DNA of 64,000 bases, from contig NZ_CP019067.1 in assembly GCF_001989615.1 (NCBI RefSeq), positions 1,054,001-1,118,000 on the forward strand, in the 5' to 3' direction. The notes beneath the pieces were generated by a model. That model was not told where the DNA came from. It made no database searches and saw nothing but the letters and a program-made list of their open reading frames with translations. Position numbers and translations under genes: made by a program. Below, one piece after another: positions 8,229 to 16,651 of the stretch. The stretch comes from Halorientalis sp. IM1011 (GTDB lineage: Archaea > Halobacteriota > Halobacteria > Halobacteriales > Haloarculaceae). Position 1 is the first letter of the stretch; every line of letters begins with the position of its first letter.

Positions 8229-8780
8229 TTAGATGATCGCGAACGCGGCCACGCCAAAGGAGATGGTCACGAGCAGTCGGCCCACGCTCCCGGCGAACGT
8301 CGCCAGCGCGAACTTGCCGTAATCCTCTTCGAGAACGGTAAAGGCGTAGATCGAGATGGTATCGGGGAAGCCGGGGACACAGAGCGCGAGACCCAGTCCG
8401 ACGTACCCCCACTTCTGGGCGATCTGGACGGTCTTGCTCTCGGACCACTCCACCACGTCGAACCGCGACCGGCGCAGGAACCGGATCACCGGACCGGACT
8501 CCTTGGCCTCCTGGCCGATGTGGAAGGCGAAGACGCTCCCGGCCGCTTTCCCGAGGCCGCTGACGAGGACGATGAGTCCCAGTTCGGCCCAGTACGGAAG
8601 TCCGAGGTTGAGCGGCGTCGCGAGGACGACCTCGCTGGGGAGCGGGAGGACGAACGCGATCAGAAACGAGTAGGTGGCGATGATTCCCAGTCCCGCGGGA
8701 CCGGTGGCTGTCCGGACCGCTCCCTCGACGACCTCGAACTGGAGGAACCACTCCAGGACCGCAAGCGTCACAGCGGGCAC
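8229..8780 (-). CDS. VTT/DedA-like (SNARE-associated) membrane protein
   Basis: A 183-residue polytopic membrane protein of the VTT (DedA/YqaA-like) family. It has several hydrophobic helices, the conserved loop FVLPLPSEVVLATPLN (about 44-59) with its P-x-P-S-E motif, and a second re-entrant region SGLGKAAGSVFAFHIGQ (about 74-90) with the conserved Gly-rich turn. Family members are lipid scramblases or transporters. Translation probably begins at GTG 8780. It lies 70 bases upstream of the DUF7504-like gene on the same strand. Confidence 0.85.
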   Translation of the reverse strand: MPAVTLAVLEWFLQFEVVEGAVRTATGPAGLGIIATYSFLIAFVLPLPSEVVLATPLNLGLPYWAELGLIVLVSGLGKAAGSVFAFHIGQEAKESGPVIRFLRRSRFDVVEWSESKTVQIAQKWGYVGLGLALCVPGFPDTISIYAFTVLEEDYGKFALATFAGSVGRLLVTISFGVAAFAII

Positions 8781-8870
8781 TACGCGGCGATTTTTCTGCC
8801 GCCGCTGTAAGCTTTCATATTTGTGCTCCCGAGACCTCGGAAATCCGTCGTGTCGGGTCAGTAACCCCTC

Positions 8871-9923
8871 TCAGAACCAGTCGAGTTCGGCCACGAACGA
8901 CCGCAACATCGAGCGGGTGACGTGGGGCATACAGACCACGCGCATCTCGCCCGCACCGGTCTTGGTGACCCGCCAGCCCCGCTGTCGCAGGTCCTCCGTG
9001 ACGGGCATCGACATGTCGGCGGCGACGATCGGCAGTTCCGGGTCGACCACGTCGTGGCCCCGGGCGGCCAGTCGGTCGGCCAGCCACTCCGCGTTCTCCA
9101 TCGACTCGTGGTACTGCTCGCGGTAGCCGACGGGCCACAGCGCATCCATCGCGGCGACGGCGCTGGCCACGCCCGCCCCGCTCCGGGTGCCGGTCAGCGT
9201 CGCCTGCGATTTCGACTCCAGATACGGCGTCTCGACGGCGAGTTCGTCGAGCAGTGACTTCGAGTGGGTGACCAGTCCACCGGAGGGGATCGCGGCCTGC
9301 CCCATCTTGTGCGGGTCGATAGTCATCGTGTCGATGTCCGCGTGCCCGAAGTGCCACCGGTGGTCGGTGAAGGGGAGGACGAACCCGCCCCAGGCGGCGT
9401 CGACGTGACAGAGCGCGTCGACCTCGTTCGCGAGGTCCGCGATGGCTGGGATGGGGTCGACCCGGCCGTACTCGGTGGAGCCGGCGACGCCGGCCACGAG
9501 CACGGTGTCCTCGTCGATCACCTGTGCCATCGCGTCGGGGTCGGCCCGGTGGTCGTCGTCGGTCGGCGTCGTCCGCAACTCGACGTTGAGGATGTCGGCG
9601 GCCTTGTTGAACGAGAAGTGGGCGCTCTCGGGCGCGACCATGTTCGGGCGGTCGGTCTCGGCCCGGTTGCGGGCGATCCGAACCGCCTGGATGTTGGCTT
9701 CGGTCCCGCCGGAGGTGACGTACCCCGCGGGGTTCGGGAGGCCGGTGATCGTCCCGAGTGTGTCGACGGCCTCCGTCTCCAGTTCCGAGACCGTCTCGTA
9801 GGTGCCCGGATCGCCCGGGTTCGTCGCGAGGAACTCCTCGGCGGCCTCGCGAGCCGCTGGATGTGGCTTGGTGCACATCGAGGAGAGCACGCGGCTGAAG
9901 TCCTGCGGTTCGACCCGCTGCAT
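8871..9923 (-). CDS. mfnA: Pyridoxal-phosphate decarboxylase MfnA (L-aspartate decarboxylase in haloarchaea)
   Basis: A 350-residue group II PLP decarboxylase. Visible are the [10 protein letters not shown] substrate/PLP loop (71-80), HVDAAWGG with the cofactor Asp (173-180), and the Schiff-base lysine in TIDPHKMGQ (Lys206). In methanogens MfnA makes tyramine for methanofuran. Haloarchaea lack methanofuran, so the expected role is decarboxylating L-aspartate to beta-alanine for coenzyme A. That fits the pantoate kinase (40278) and phosphopantothenate synthetase (44179) in this window. ATG 9923 gives the family N-terminus; an in-frame start at 10025 would add 34 atypical residues. Confidence 0.9.
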   Translation of the reverse strand: MQRVEPQDFSRVLSSMCTKPHPAAREAAEEFLATNPGDPGTYETVSELETEAVDTLGTITGLPNPAGYVTSGGTEANIQAVRIARNRAETDRPNMVAPESAHFSFNKAADILNVELRTTPTDDDHRADPDAMAQVIDEDTVLVAGVAGSTEYGRVDPIPAIADLANEVDALCHVDAAWGGFVLPFTDHRWHFGHADIDTMTIDPHKMGQAAIPSGGLVTHSKSLLDELAVETPYLESKSQATLTGTRSGAGVASAVAAMDALWPVGYREQYHESMENAEWLADRLAARGHDVVDPELPIVAADMSMPVTEDLRQRGWRVTKTGAGEMRVVCMPHVTRSMLRSFVAELDWF

Positions 9924-10048
9924 ATCCTGCACAAGTGACGGCACCGGCTTAGGGGTTCCGCTCCGTTCACCACCTGCCACCCCAGTCCGTACGCTGTTTA
10001 CCCTGCCGGCAGGAACGATTAACACTCGTCACTCCGTATCCGACGGCG

Positions 10049-10798
10049 ATGGTACGAGACTCACTCGACGGTGACACGGCGGTGATCACCGGCGCGAGCG
10101 CGGGCATCGGCCGCGCCACCGCACACGCGCTCGCCCGCGAGGGCGCGAACGTCGTCCTCGCGGCCCGACGGGAGGACCGGCTCGACGAGGTCGCGACCAC
10201 CGTCCGCGAGGAGTACGGCACCGCGGCACAGGTCGTGCCGACCGACGTGACCGACGAGGACGCCGTGGCGGCGCTGATCGAGGCGACCGTCGAGGAGTTC
10301 GGGGGGCTCGATCTGCTCGTGAACAACGCCGGGCTCGCGCGGGGCTCCGAAGTCGAGGAGATGTCGACCGACCAGTACCGGACGATGATGGCCGTCAACT
10401 GCGACGGCATGTTCTTCGCGACGAAGGCCGCGCTGCCGCACCTCCGGGAGGGAAGCGGGACCATCGTCTACCTCGGGAGTTTCGCGGGCAAGTTCCCCCG
10501 GCCGTTCAACCCGGTCTACGCCGCGACGAAGTTCTGGACCCGCGGGTTCGCAAAGAGCGTCTCCGCGCAGGTCGGCGGCGACGACGTGGCCGTCACGGTG
10601 ATCAACCCCTCCGAGGTGCGGACCGAGTTCGGCTCCGAGTACGGCGAGTCCTTCGCCGAGCGCTTCGACGAGGGCGAGGTGAGCGAACCCGAGGAGATCG
10701 CCGCGGCGATCGTCTTCGCCGCCGAGCGCTCGCCCTCGATGGCCAGCGAGATCGACCTCTACCGGCGGGACAAGTTCGAACTGTTCGGGACGATGTAG
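10049..10798 (+). CDS. Short-chain dehydrogenase/reductase (SDR)
   Basis: A 249-residue classical SDR. The NAD(P) motif TGASAGIG is at 14-21, NNAG at 92-95, and the catalytic set is Ser144, Tyr157 and Lys161 (Y-A-A-T-K). Arg40-Arg41 after the second beta-strand suggests a preference for NADP(H). Substrate cannot be inferred. It is divergent from mfnA across a 125-bp promoter gap and convergent with the PEP synthase gene. Confidence 0.93.
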   Translation: MVRDSLDGDTAVITGASAGIGRATAHALAREGANVVLAARREDRLDEVATTVREEYGTAAQVVPTDVTDEDAVAALIEATVEEFGGLDLLVNNAGLARGSEVEEMSTDQYRTMMAVNCDGMFFATKAALPHLREGSGTIVYLGSFAGKFPRPFNPVYAATKFWTRGFAKSVSAQVGGDDVAVTVINPSEVRTEFGSEYGESFAERFDEGEVSEPEEIAAAIVFAAERSPSMASEIDLYRRDKFELFGTM

Positions 10799-10804
10799 TC
10801 ACCG

Positions 10805-10816
10805 GCCGAATTCGGC
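10805..10816. terminator. Small palindrome between convergent SDR and ppsA genes
   Basis: GCCGAATTCGGC is a perfect 12-bp palindrome in the 42-bp gap between two convergent stop codons, followed on the plus strand by GCGAAAAAG. It may serve as a weak bidirectional terminator. Confidence 0.25.
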
Positions 10817-10840
10817 GGGCGAAAAAGACGACGGCTGGCT

Positions 10841-13111
10841 CTAGCGCACCGAGTCGAGCAGGAGTTTCTGCTCGACGCGTTTGACCTCGTGCTGGACGTC
10901 GCGGACGGCGTCGATGTTGGCCGAGATGGAGGTCGCACCCTCGTTGACGAGGTGCTGAACCATCCGGGGCTTCGAGCCGGCCTGGCCACAGATCGAGGTG
11001 TTCACGTCGTGTTCACGGCAGGTCTCGATGGTCTGGCTGATGAGATCGAGGACGGCGGGGTGGAGTTCGTCGAACCGGTCGGCGACGTTCCCGTTGTTGC
11101 GGTCGACCGCCAGCGTGTACTGGGTGAGGTCGTTCGTGCCGAACGAGGCGAAGTCGATGCCCGCGTCGGCCATCTCCTCGACGCCCAGCGCGGCGGCGGG
11201 CGTCTCGATCATCACGCCCCAGGAGCGTTTCTCGGGGTCGATCCCGACCTCCTCCAGCAGGGCTTTGGCCTGCAGCACGTCCTCGGCGTCGTTGACCAGC
11301 GGGAACATGATCTCGACGTTGTCGTAGCCCATCTCGAACAGCTGTTTGAACGCCTCGAGTTCGTGTTTGAACACGTCGGGGCGGTCGAGGCTGCGGCGGA
11401 TGCCCCGGTAGCCGAGCATCGGATTGTGTTCCTCCGGCTCGTCGGAGCCGCCTTCGAGCTGGCGGAACTCGTCGGTCGGGGCGTCGAGCGTCCGGACCCG
11501 GACGGGTCGCGGGTAGAACTCGTCTGCGACCCCGCGGACGCCGTCGACGATCTCCTGGATGTAGGCGTCCTCGCCGTGGTCCTCGATGTAGCGCTCGGGC
11601 GTCTTGTTCGTCGAGAGGATCATGTGCTCGATCCGGAGTAGGCCGACGCCGTCCGCACCGGTCGCGGCCGCGCGCTCGGCTGCCTCCGGGATCGAGACGT
11701 TGACCTTGACCTCCGTCGCCGTCATGGGCTTGACGGGGGCCTGCGGGCGGACCTCCTCGACGGGTTCGGTCTCCTCTTCGGCCTGCCGGCCCTCGCGGAT
11801 GGTCCCCTTGTCACCGTCCAGGGTGACCAGCTGATCGTCTTCGAGCGCGTCGGTCGCCCCACCGGTCCCGACGACGGCGGGCGCGCCGAGTTCGCGCGCG
11901 ACGATGGCGGCGTGGGAGGTCATCCCGCCCTCGCTGGTGACGATGCCGGCGGCCCGTTTCATCGCCGGCACCATGTCCGGCGTCGTCATCTCGGTGACGA
12001 TGATGTCGCCCTCGCCGACCTTGTCGAGCTGATCGAGCTTGTCGACGATGCGCACAGCGCCCGAGGCGATGCCCGGGCTCGCACCGAGGCCCGAGAGAAG
12101 GACGTCCTCCTCTTCCTGCGCGGCCGCCGCGCCGGAGCCGTCGGCGGTCGCGGCCGACTCCCCGTCCTCCGAGATGGTCGTGATGGGACGGGACTGGAGC
12201 ATGTACACGTCGCCCTCGAAGATGGCCCACTCCACGTCCTGTGGGGTGTCGTAGTGGTCCTCGACGCGTTCGCCGAGTTCCACGAGCCGGTCGAGTTCGG
12301 CCTCGTCGAGGACGCGCTCGTTGCGTTGCTCCTCGGGGACGGGCCGCTCGTTGGTCTCGCCGGTCTCGGGATCCTTGGCGTACATCGTCTTCTTGTCGGC
12401 GACCTCGACGTCGGTCACCGCGCCGTCCGCCCGGTCGATCACGTAGTTGTCCGGCGTGACCGACCCGGAGACGACGCCCTCGCCCAGACCCCAGGCGGCC
12501 TCGATGATGACTTTCTTCTCGCCGGTCGAGGGGTGGGACGTGAACATCACGCCCGACTTCTCGGCGGCGACCATCTGCTGGACGACGACCGCGATGTCGA
12601 CCTTGTCGTGGGCGAAGCCCTGCTCCTGGCGATAGTAGGTCGCCCGCTGGGTAAAGAGGGAGGCCCAGCAGCGCTTGACCCGATCCAGGAGGTCCTCACC
12701 GGTGACGTTCAGGAACGTCTCCTGCTGGCCGGCGAAGGAGGCGTCGGGCAGGTCCTCGGCCGTCGCCGACGACCGGACCGCGACGAACGCCTCGTCCTCG
12801 CCGATCTCCTCGTAGGAGGCCAGGATCTCCTCGCGGAGGTCCTCGGGCATCTCCGTCTCCAGGATGAGTTCCTCTGCGCGGGCCTCGGCTTCGGCCAGCG
12901 CCTTCGAGTCCTCGGCGTCCACGTCGACCGCCTCGAACAGTTCCTCGTCGATACCTGTCTCCTCGATGAATCGTCGGTAGGTTCCCGCTGTCACGACGAA
13001 CCCCGGGGGAACCGGCAGGCCTGCGGCCGTGAGCTCCCCTAGCGAGGCCGCCTTCCCGCCGACCGACTCGAGGTCGTCTGCCCCGATTTCGTCCAGCCAG
13101 AGTACAGCCAT
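10841..13111 (-). CDS. ppsA: Phosphoenolpyruvate synthase
   Basis: A 756-residue enzyme that converts pyruvate, ATP and water to PEP, AMP and phosphate for gluconeogenesis. The order is ATP-binding PPDK N-terminal domain (SVGGKAASLGELT; later AVRSSATAEDLPDASFAGQQ), the swivelling phosphohistidine domain with GGMTSHAAIVARELG, and the C-terminal PEP/pyruvate barrel with the catalytic Cys in NTSICGQAG. An insert rich in Asp/Glu/Ala precedes the His domain. The ATG at 13111 is preferred: it has an AGGTGAGG Shine-Dalgarno-like stretch just upstream and a TATA-like CTTTATC about 30 bases away. Confidence 0.97.
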   Translation of the reverse strand: MAVLWLDEIGADDLESVGGKAASLGELTAAGLPVPPGFVVTAGTYRRFIEETGIDEELFEAVDVDAEDSKALAEAEARAEELILETEMPEDLREEILASYEEIGEDEAFVAVRSSATAEDLPDASFAGQQETFLNVTGEDLLDRVKRCWASLFTQRATYYRQEQGFAHDKVDIAVVVQQMVAAEKSGVMFTSHPSTGEKKVIIEAAWGLGEGVVSGSVTPDNYVIDRADGAVTDVEVADKKTMYAKDPETGETNERPVPEEQRNERVLDEAELDRLVELGERVEDHYDTPQDVEWAIFEGDVYMLQSRPITTISEDGESAATADGSGAAAAQEEEDVLLSGLGASPGIASGAVRIVDKLDQLDKVGEGDIIVTEMTTPDMVPAMKRAAGIVTSEGGMTSHAAIVARELGAPAVVGTGGATDALEDDQLVTLDGDKGTIREGRQAEEETEPVEEVRPQAPVKPMTATEVKVNVSIPEAAERAAATGADGVGLLRIEHMILSTNKTPERYIEDHGEDAYIQEIVDGVRGVADEFYPRPVRVRTLDAPTDEFRQLEGGSDEPEEHNPMLGYRGIRRSLDRPDVFKHELEAFKQLFEMGYDNVEIMFPLVNDAEDVLQAKALLEEVGIDPEKRSWGVMIETPAAALGVEEMADAGIDFASFGTNDLTQYTLAVDRNNGNVADRFDELHPAVLDLISQTIETCREHDVNTSICGQAGSKPRMVQHLVNEGATSISANIDAVRDVQHEVKRVEQKLLLDSVR

Positions 13112-13229
13112 GTCCTCACCTGGGAAGTACAGAACACCGATAAAGAAGGTTCCGAACCGAGCGTCCCGTGCAAGGCTTGCCGACCAGAACACCCTACAGC
13201 GGCCGCAGCGACGCCCGGAGCACCCGAAT

Positions 13230-14129
13230 TCAGGCCTCGATGATATCGTCGTCCTCGGTCTCGGGCACCACCAGATCACCGTCCATCGCGGTCACTGCCC
13301 ACCCGCCGACCTCGACCTCCGCGCCGACCCGGACGTACACCGTCCCCGGCCGGTCGACGAAATGCCCCTGTTCGAAGGCCATCTCCTCGGGCAGGTCGTC
13401 GAAGGCGTCGAACTCCCGCAGGTAGGCCCCGACCGCACCGCTGGCGGTCCCGGTCACCGGGTCCTCGGGCACACCGGCCTTCGGCGCGAACATTCGCCCA
13501 TGGAGCGTCGACTCCTCCTCCAGCGTGTCGAAGGTGAACGCGTAGACGCCGGCGGTGTCCACCTCCCGACTCAACTCGGCGATCGCCGCCATGTCCGGGT
13601 CGAGGTTACTGAGGTGTTCGAGGAAGTTCACCGGGATCACGAGGAAGGGCAGGCCCGTCGTGGCGCGCGCGAGCGGCAGGTCCGCGCCCACGTCCTCCAG
13701 TGCCGCCACGTCGACGCCGATGGCGTCGGCCACCCGGTCGTAGTCCAGATCGACCCGCCGGATCTCGGGCTGATTCTGGGTCATCCAGACGCCGCCGTCC
13801 TCGGTGACTTCGATGTCGAGCACGCCGGCCTGCGTTTCCAGGGTGTGCTCGCCGGCGTCGATCTCGTCGCGCTCGTAGAGGTAGGCGTGGCTGGCGATGG
13901 TCGCGTGGCCGCACATGTCGACCTCGGTCTCGGGCGTGAAGTAGCGGACCGCCCGGTCTGCTTCCTCGGAGGATCGAAGGAAGACGGTCTCGCTCGCGCC
14001 GAGTTCCGACGCGATGGCCCCCATCTGTTCCTCGTCGAGGCCGTCGCCGTCGGGTACGACGCCCGCGGGGTTGCCCGCGAGCGGCTCGTCGGTGAACGCG
14101 TCGACCAGAAGCGCCTGTCGCGTGTCCAT
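13230..14129 (-). CDS. PhzF family isomerase/epimerase
   Basis: A 299-residue two-domain PhzF (DAP-epimerase-like) fold. The N-terminus VDAFTDEPLAGNPAGVV (9-25) and GASETVFL with the catalytic Glu (about 46) are diagnostic. DMCGHATIAS in the first domain and GVPEDPVTGTASGAVGAYL in the second are the two signature loops. Substrates vary widely in this family and are unknown here. The start at 14129 gives the family N-terminus MDTRQALLVDAF. Confidence 0.92.
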   Translation of the reverse strand: MDTRQALLVDAFTDEPLAGNPAGVVPDGDGLDEEQMGAIASELGASETVFLRSSEEADRAVRYFTPETEVDMCGHATIASHAYLYERDEIDAGEHTLETQAGVLDIEVTEDGGVWMTQNQPEIRRVDLDYDRVADAIGVDVAALEDVGADLPLARATTGLPFLVIPVNFLEHLSNLDPDMAAIAELSREVDTAGVYAFTFDTLEEESTLHGRMFAPKAGVPEDPVTGTASGAVGAYLREFDAFDDLPEEMAFEQGHFVDRPGTVYVRVGAEVEVGGWAVTAMDGDLVVPETEDDDIIEA

Positions 14130-14194
14130 GTCTCCGCGTTCGCCCACCTGCCGCATAAGTGTCGGGTCCACCACCCGTTCCAGCCGGTCAGCCC

Positions 14195-14235
14195 GCGGTT
14201 CGGCACGACCGCGGTTCGGCACGACCGCGGTTCGG
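14195..14235. repeat. 16-bp tandem repeat, about 2.6 copies
   Basis: The unit GCGGTTCGGCACGACC runs at 14195-14210 and 14211-14226, with a 9-base third copy at 14227-14235, ending one base before the stop codon of the small gene at 14236-14343. It is a simple slippage-type repeat. Confidence 0.75.
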
Positions 14236-14343
14236 CTACGCGCGCCCGTCGTCCCGGACGTACTGGAGCGCCTCGATGAACCGCTCGGTGTCGACTCGCC
14301 CCTCGGCCTCGCTCAGGCGCTCCTGAAATTTCGATGGCGTCAT
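14236..14343 (-). CDS. Very small conserved-looking protein (35 aa)
   Basis: A 35-residue frame, charged and probably helical, beginning MTPSKFQERLSEAEG and ending with an RDDGRA tail. The codon pattern is typical of real genes here (G/C in third positions). On the minus strand an AT-rich GATAGATT lies about 25-30 bases upstream of the ATG, fitting a promoter with little or no leader. I do not recognise a named family. The 16-bp tandem repeat abuts its stop codon. Confidence 0.5.
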   Translation of the reverse strand: MTPSKFQERLSEAEGRVDTERFIEALQYVRDDGRA

Positions 14344-14418
14344 GTGTACTGTTACCATACGCCACAATCTATCATAGCTCTTTCGGTGGGTGGCATCGCG
14401 CCGAAAAACGGGATGGTC

Positions 14419-14637
14419 TCACTCCGTCCGCGGAGTGCGCCGTTCCGATGCGGTCGGGTCGTGGCCGTACCACAGCGCCACTGCACCGATTGCAGCCAGG
14501 AGTGCGAGCGCTCCGGTCAGTGCCAGCGACACCGGCCACGAGGCGATGGCGTACATATCGACGACGTACAACAGACTCAGGATGACGAAGCCCGCGGCCG
14601 AGAACCAGCCCAGCGGGCCGAACGAGTGGTCTGCCAT
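14419..14637 (-). CDS. Small two-helix membrane protein
   Basis: A 72-residue protein with two transmembrane helices (about residues 10-30 and 33-56) and a short, polar, Arg/Thr/Glu-containing tail. An unrelated-looking but similar-sized gene lies upstream (14745-14900) on the same strand. No functional motif is visible. ATG 14637 is chosen; in-frame sequence further upstream runs into other genes and lacks coding character. Confidence 0.6.
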   Translation of the reverse strand: MADHSFGPLGWFSAAGFVILSLLYVVDMYAIASWPVSLALTGALALLAAIGAVALWYGHDPTASERRTPRTE

Positions 14638-14744
14638 TGCATCGTCGACTTCCACGGCCAGACGCTTAACCACCCGTTCTTGGCGGCCTGAGATGACGAG
14701 ACCGACGAATAACGCTCGGTGAACGTTCGGCGTGGCGACCCGTT

Positions 14745-14900
14745 CTACGCCTCCGAGTCGGTCTCGTTCTCGTCCAGTTTCTCTTTTATCTCCCGGAGAC
14801 TGTTGATGCCGTACAGCCCGAGGATCAGCCACGCGACCGAGAACACCACGCCGAGGACGGCGAAGGTCAGTCCGATCGTCGTTTCGTTGATCGCGACCAT
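14745..14900 (-). CDS. Small single-helix membrane protein (51 aa)
   Basis: A 51-residue protein with one long hydrophobic helix (about residues 8-32, VLGVVFSVAWLILGLYG) followed by a charged amphipathic tail (LREIKEKLDE) and acidic end. It is divergent from the winged-helix gene at 15001. Third-position GC bias and the clean membrane-plus-tail arrangement support a real gene. Function is unknown. Confidence 0.5.
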   Translation of the reverse strand: MVAINETTIGLTFAVLGVVFSVAWLILGLYGINSLREIKEKLDENETDSEA

Positions 14901-15000
14901 GGTCGTATCGAGGGGTCCCGTGGATATAAGACGGAAGCCTCGGTTTCAGCGACTGAAGCCGTGCGACGCGGTTGATGATCGGTCCCCGAGGTGTGTGACT

Positions 15001-15345
15001 GTGGATGCAGACAGCGATGTCGACGCCATCGCGACGCTTTTGGCCGACGACTGCGCGCGGACGATCCTCGAAGCGACCGCCGCGGACGCCCTGTCGGCCG
15101 AGGAACTCAGCGACCGCTGTGGCGTCTCCGAGCCGACCATCTACAGGCGACTGGCGGATCTCCGGGCACACGATCTGGTCACCGAGCAGACCCGGGCCGA
15201 CGAGGACGGTCACCACTACAAGGTTTACACCGCCAGCCTCGACCGCGTCGTCGTCGAGCTCTCGGCCGACGGACTCACCATCCGCCTCTCCCGACGGGAC
15301 CGCATGGCCGACCGCTTCACCCAGTTCGTGGAGGACCTCAGATGA
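15001..15345 (+). CDS. Winged helix-turn-helix transcriptional regulator
   Basis: A 114-residue ArsR-like winged-helix protein. The helix-turn-helix is SAEELSDRCGVSEPTIYRRLADLRAHDL (about residues 31-58), followed by the wing (EQTRADEDGHHYKVYTASLDRV). The likely start is GTG 15001, seven bases after a GAGGTG ribosome-binding site; GTG 14995 is a near alternative. Its stop codon overlaps the start of the next gene (ATGA), so the two are translated together. This HTH plus DUF7521 membrane protein arrangement recurs in haloarchaea, which suggests that the membrane protein modulates or is controlled by the regulator. Confidence 0.85.
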   Translation: MDADSDVDAIATLLADDCARTILEATAADALSAEELSDRCGVSEPTIYRRLADLRAHDLVTEQTRADEDGHHYKVYTASLDRVVVELSADGLTIRLSRRDRMADRFTQFVEDLR

Positions 15346-15683
15346 CTGACCCACTGCTCCAGTTCACCGTTCGAGAGATCGGCACCGTGTCGGCGGCACT
15401 CACCTTCGCCATCGCCATCCTCGGCTTTCTGGTCGGCTACGTCGCCTTCCGGGGCTACCGCCGCAACGAGAGCCTCCCGATGCTGTTCGTCGCGACCGGG
15501 TTCCTGCTGACGTTCTGGGCCCCGGGCCTCCTGCTCGGCGTCACCGTCGCCCTCGACCAGCTCGCCACCTTCGCGCCCGGCATGCGGACGACGGTCGAGG
15601 TGGCCCTGTCGCTCGCGGGCGACGTGAGCACGCTCGTCGGACTGCTCTGTCTCCTCTATGGCCTCTGGATGCCGCGCGATTAG
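15342..15683 (+). CDS. DUF7521-like membrane protein
   Basis: A 113-residue membrane protein with three hydrophobic helices (about 14-36, 45-68 and 86-108) and short loops. It follows the HTH gene with an ATGA overlap. The genomic pairing and length match haloarchaeal DUF7521 proteins, a name recalled rather than searched. Its stop codon overlaps the stop codon of scpA on the other strand. Possible role: sensor partner of the regulator. Confidence 0.75.
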   Translation: MTDPLLQFTVREIGTVSAALTFAIAILGFLVGYVAFRGYRRNESLPMLFVATGFLLTFWAPGLLLGVTVALDQLATFAPGMRTTVEVALSLAGDVSTLVGLLCLLYGLWMPRD

Positions 15684-16651
15684 TCCGCGATGGCCTCTTC
15701 GGATCCCTGGGCCGCGTTGGGGTCCTGAATCCAGAGGTCCCCGAACAGGTCGTCCTGCTGGAGGTAGACCTGCCCGCGATGGGAGAGAAAGAGCAGTCCG
15801 AGGAAGGTCTCGACCCGGCTCCCGCCCGCGTCCTCGATCTCTGCGTAGAGGACCTCCTCACGGCCGGCCTCCCACTGTTCGAGGCAGGCCCCGTACACGT
15901 CGTCGATGATCGTGTCGATGTCCTCGCCGTGGGCGGTCCCGGTCACGTCCGCGGCCGTCGGCTCGTCGTCCATCCGGAACTCGTCGCCGCTCCGGTAGTC
16001 CAGTTCCTGTGTCCCCCGCTGGTACGTGCCGGGACTGTCGCTGGTGTCGTACTCTCTGGACTCTTTCCACCAGGTGTCCCGTTCGGCCTCCCGCAGATCG
16101 CGGACGAGTTCGTCCAGCGTCTGGGGCATCCCGCGGGCCCGCTTCCGTTCGAGCCGGCGGTCCATCTCCTGTTCCAGCGACGCGAACGGGTCGGCCTCGG
16201 GGTCGATCGGCGTGTCTTCGCCCATCGCCGCCGCCTCCCAGGGTTCGGGTTCGGGCTCCTCGTCCTCGTCGTCGTTGAGCATCGCGTCACTCTTCATCCG
16301 CAGGAGGACGCTCGCGTAGAACAGCGCCCGCCCCGACGTGCGGAGGTCCGCCTCGTCCAGCCGGTCGAGGAACTTGTCCGTCACCGTCACGATGTCGATG
16401 TCCCACGGCTCGATCTCGCCGTCTTTGGCCAGCTGGACCAGCACCTCGACGGGCTGGACGTCGTCCTCGTCCTCCTCGCCCGGTGGTTTCGGTCGGTCGA
16501 CGGCGGCATCGCCGGCCTCGGTTTCGGCCTCTTCGCCGCCGTCGTCGGCCGTCCCGTCGTCGCCGCCGAGCATCGACGACGCTCCATCGGGCTTGTCTCG
16601 GTCTTCGTGTCCGGCGATATTGAGGGGGATGTCGTCGTCCTCGTTAGTCAT
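15680..16651 (-). CDS. scpA: Segregation and condensation protein A (kleisin)
   Basis: A 323-residue kleisin that bridges the heads of SMC dimers for chromosome condensation. The N-terminal third is an acidic low-complexity region. The ScpA domain begins near residue 73 with PVEVLVQLAKDGEIEPWDIDIVTVTDKFLDRLDE and continues with LFYASVLLRMKSDAML. The C-terminal winged helix (VETFLGLLFLSHRGQVYLQQDDLFGDL) binds the SMC head. The gene overlaps the end of smc by eight bases, so it is co-translated. No scpB follows; the operon ends here against a convergent gene. Confidence 0.94.
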   Translation of the reverse strand: MTNEDDDIPLNIAGHEDRDKPDGASSMLGGDDGTADDGGEEAETEAGDAAVDRPKPPGEEDEDDVQPVEVLVQLAKDGEIEPWDIDIVTVTDKFLDRLDEADLRTSGRALFYASVLLRMKSDAMLNDDEDEEPEPEPWEAAAMGEDTPIDPEADPFASLEQEMDRRLERKRARGMPQTLDELVRDLREAERDTWWKESREYDTSDSPGTYQRGTQELDYRSGDEFRMDDEPTAADVTGTAHGEDIDTIIDDVYGACLEQWEAGREEVLYAEIEDAGGSRVETFLGLLFLSHRGQVYLQQDDLFGDLWIQDPNAAQGSEEAIAD

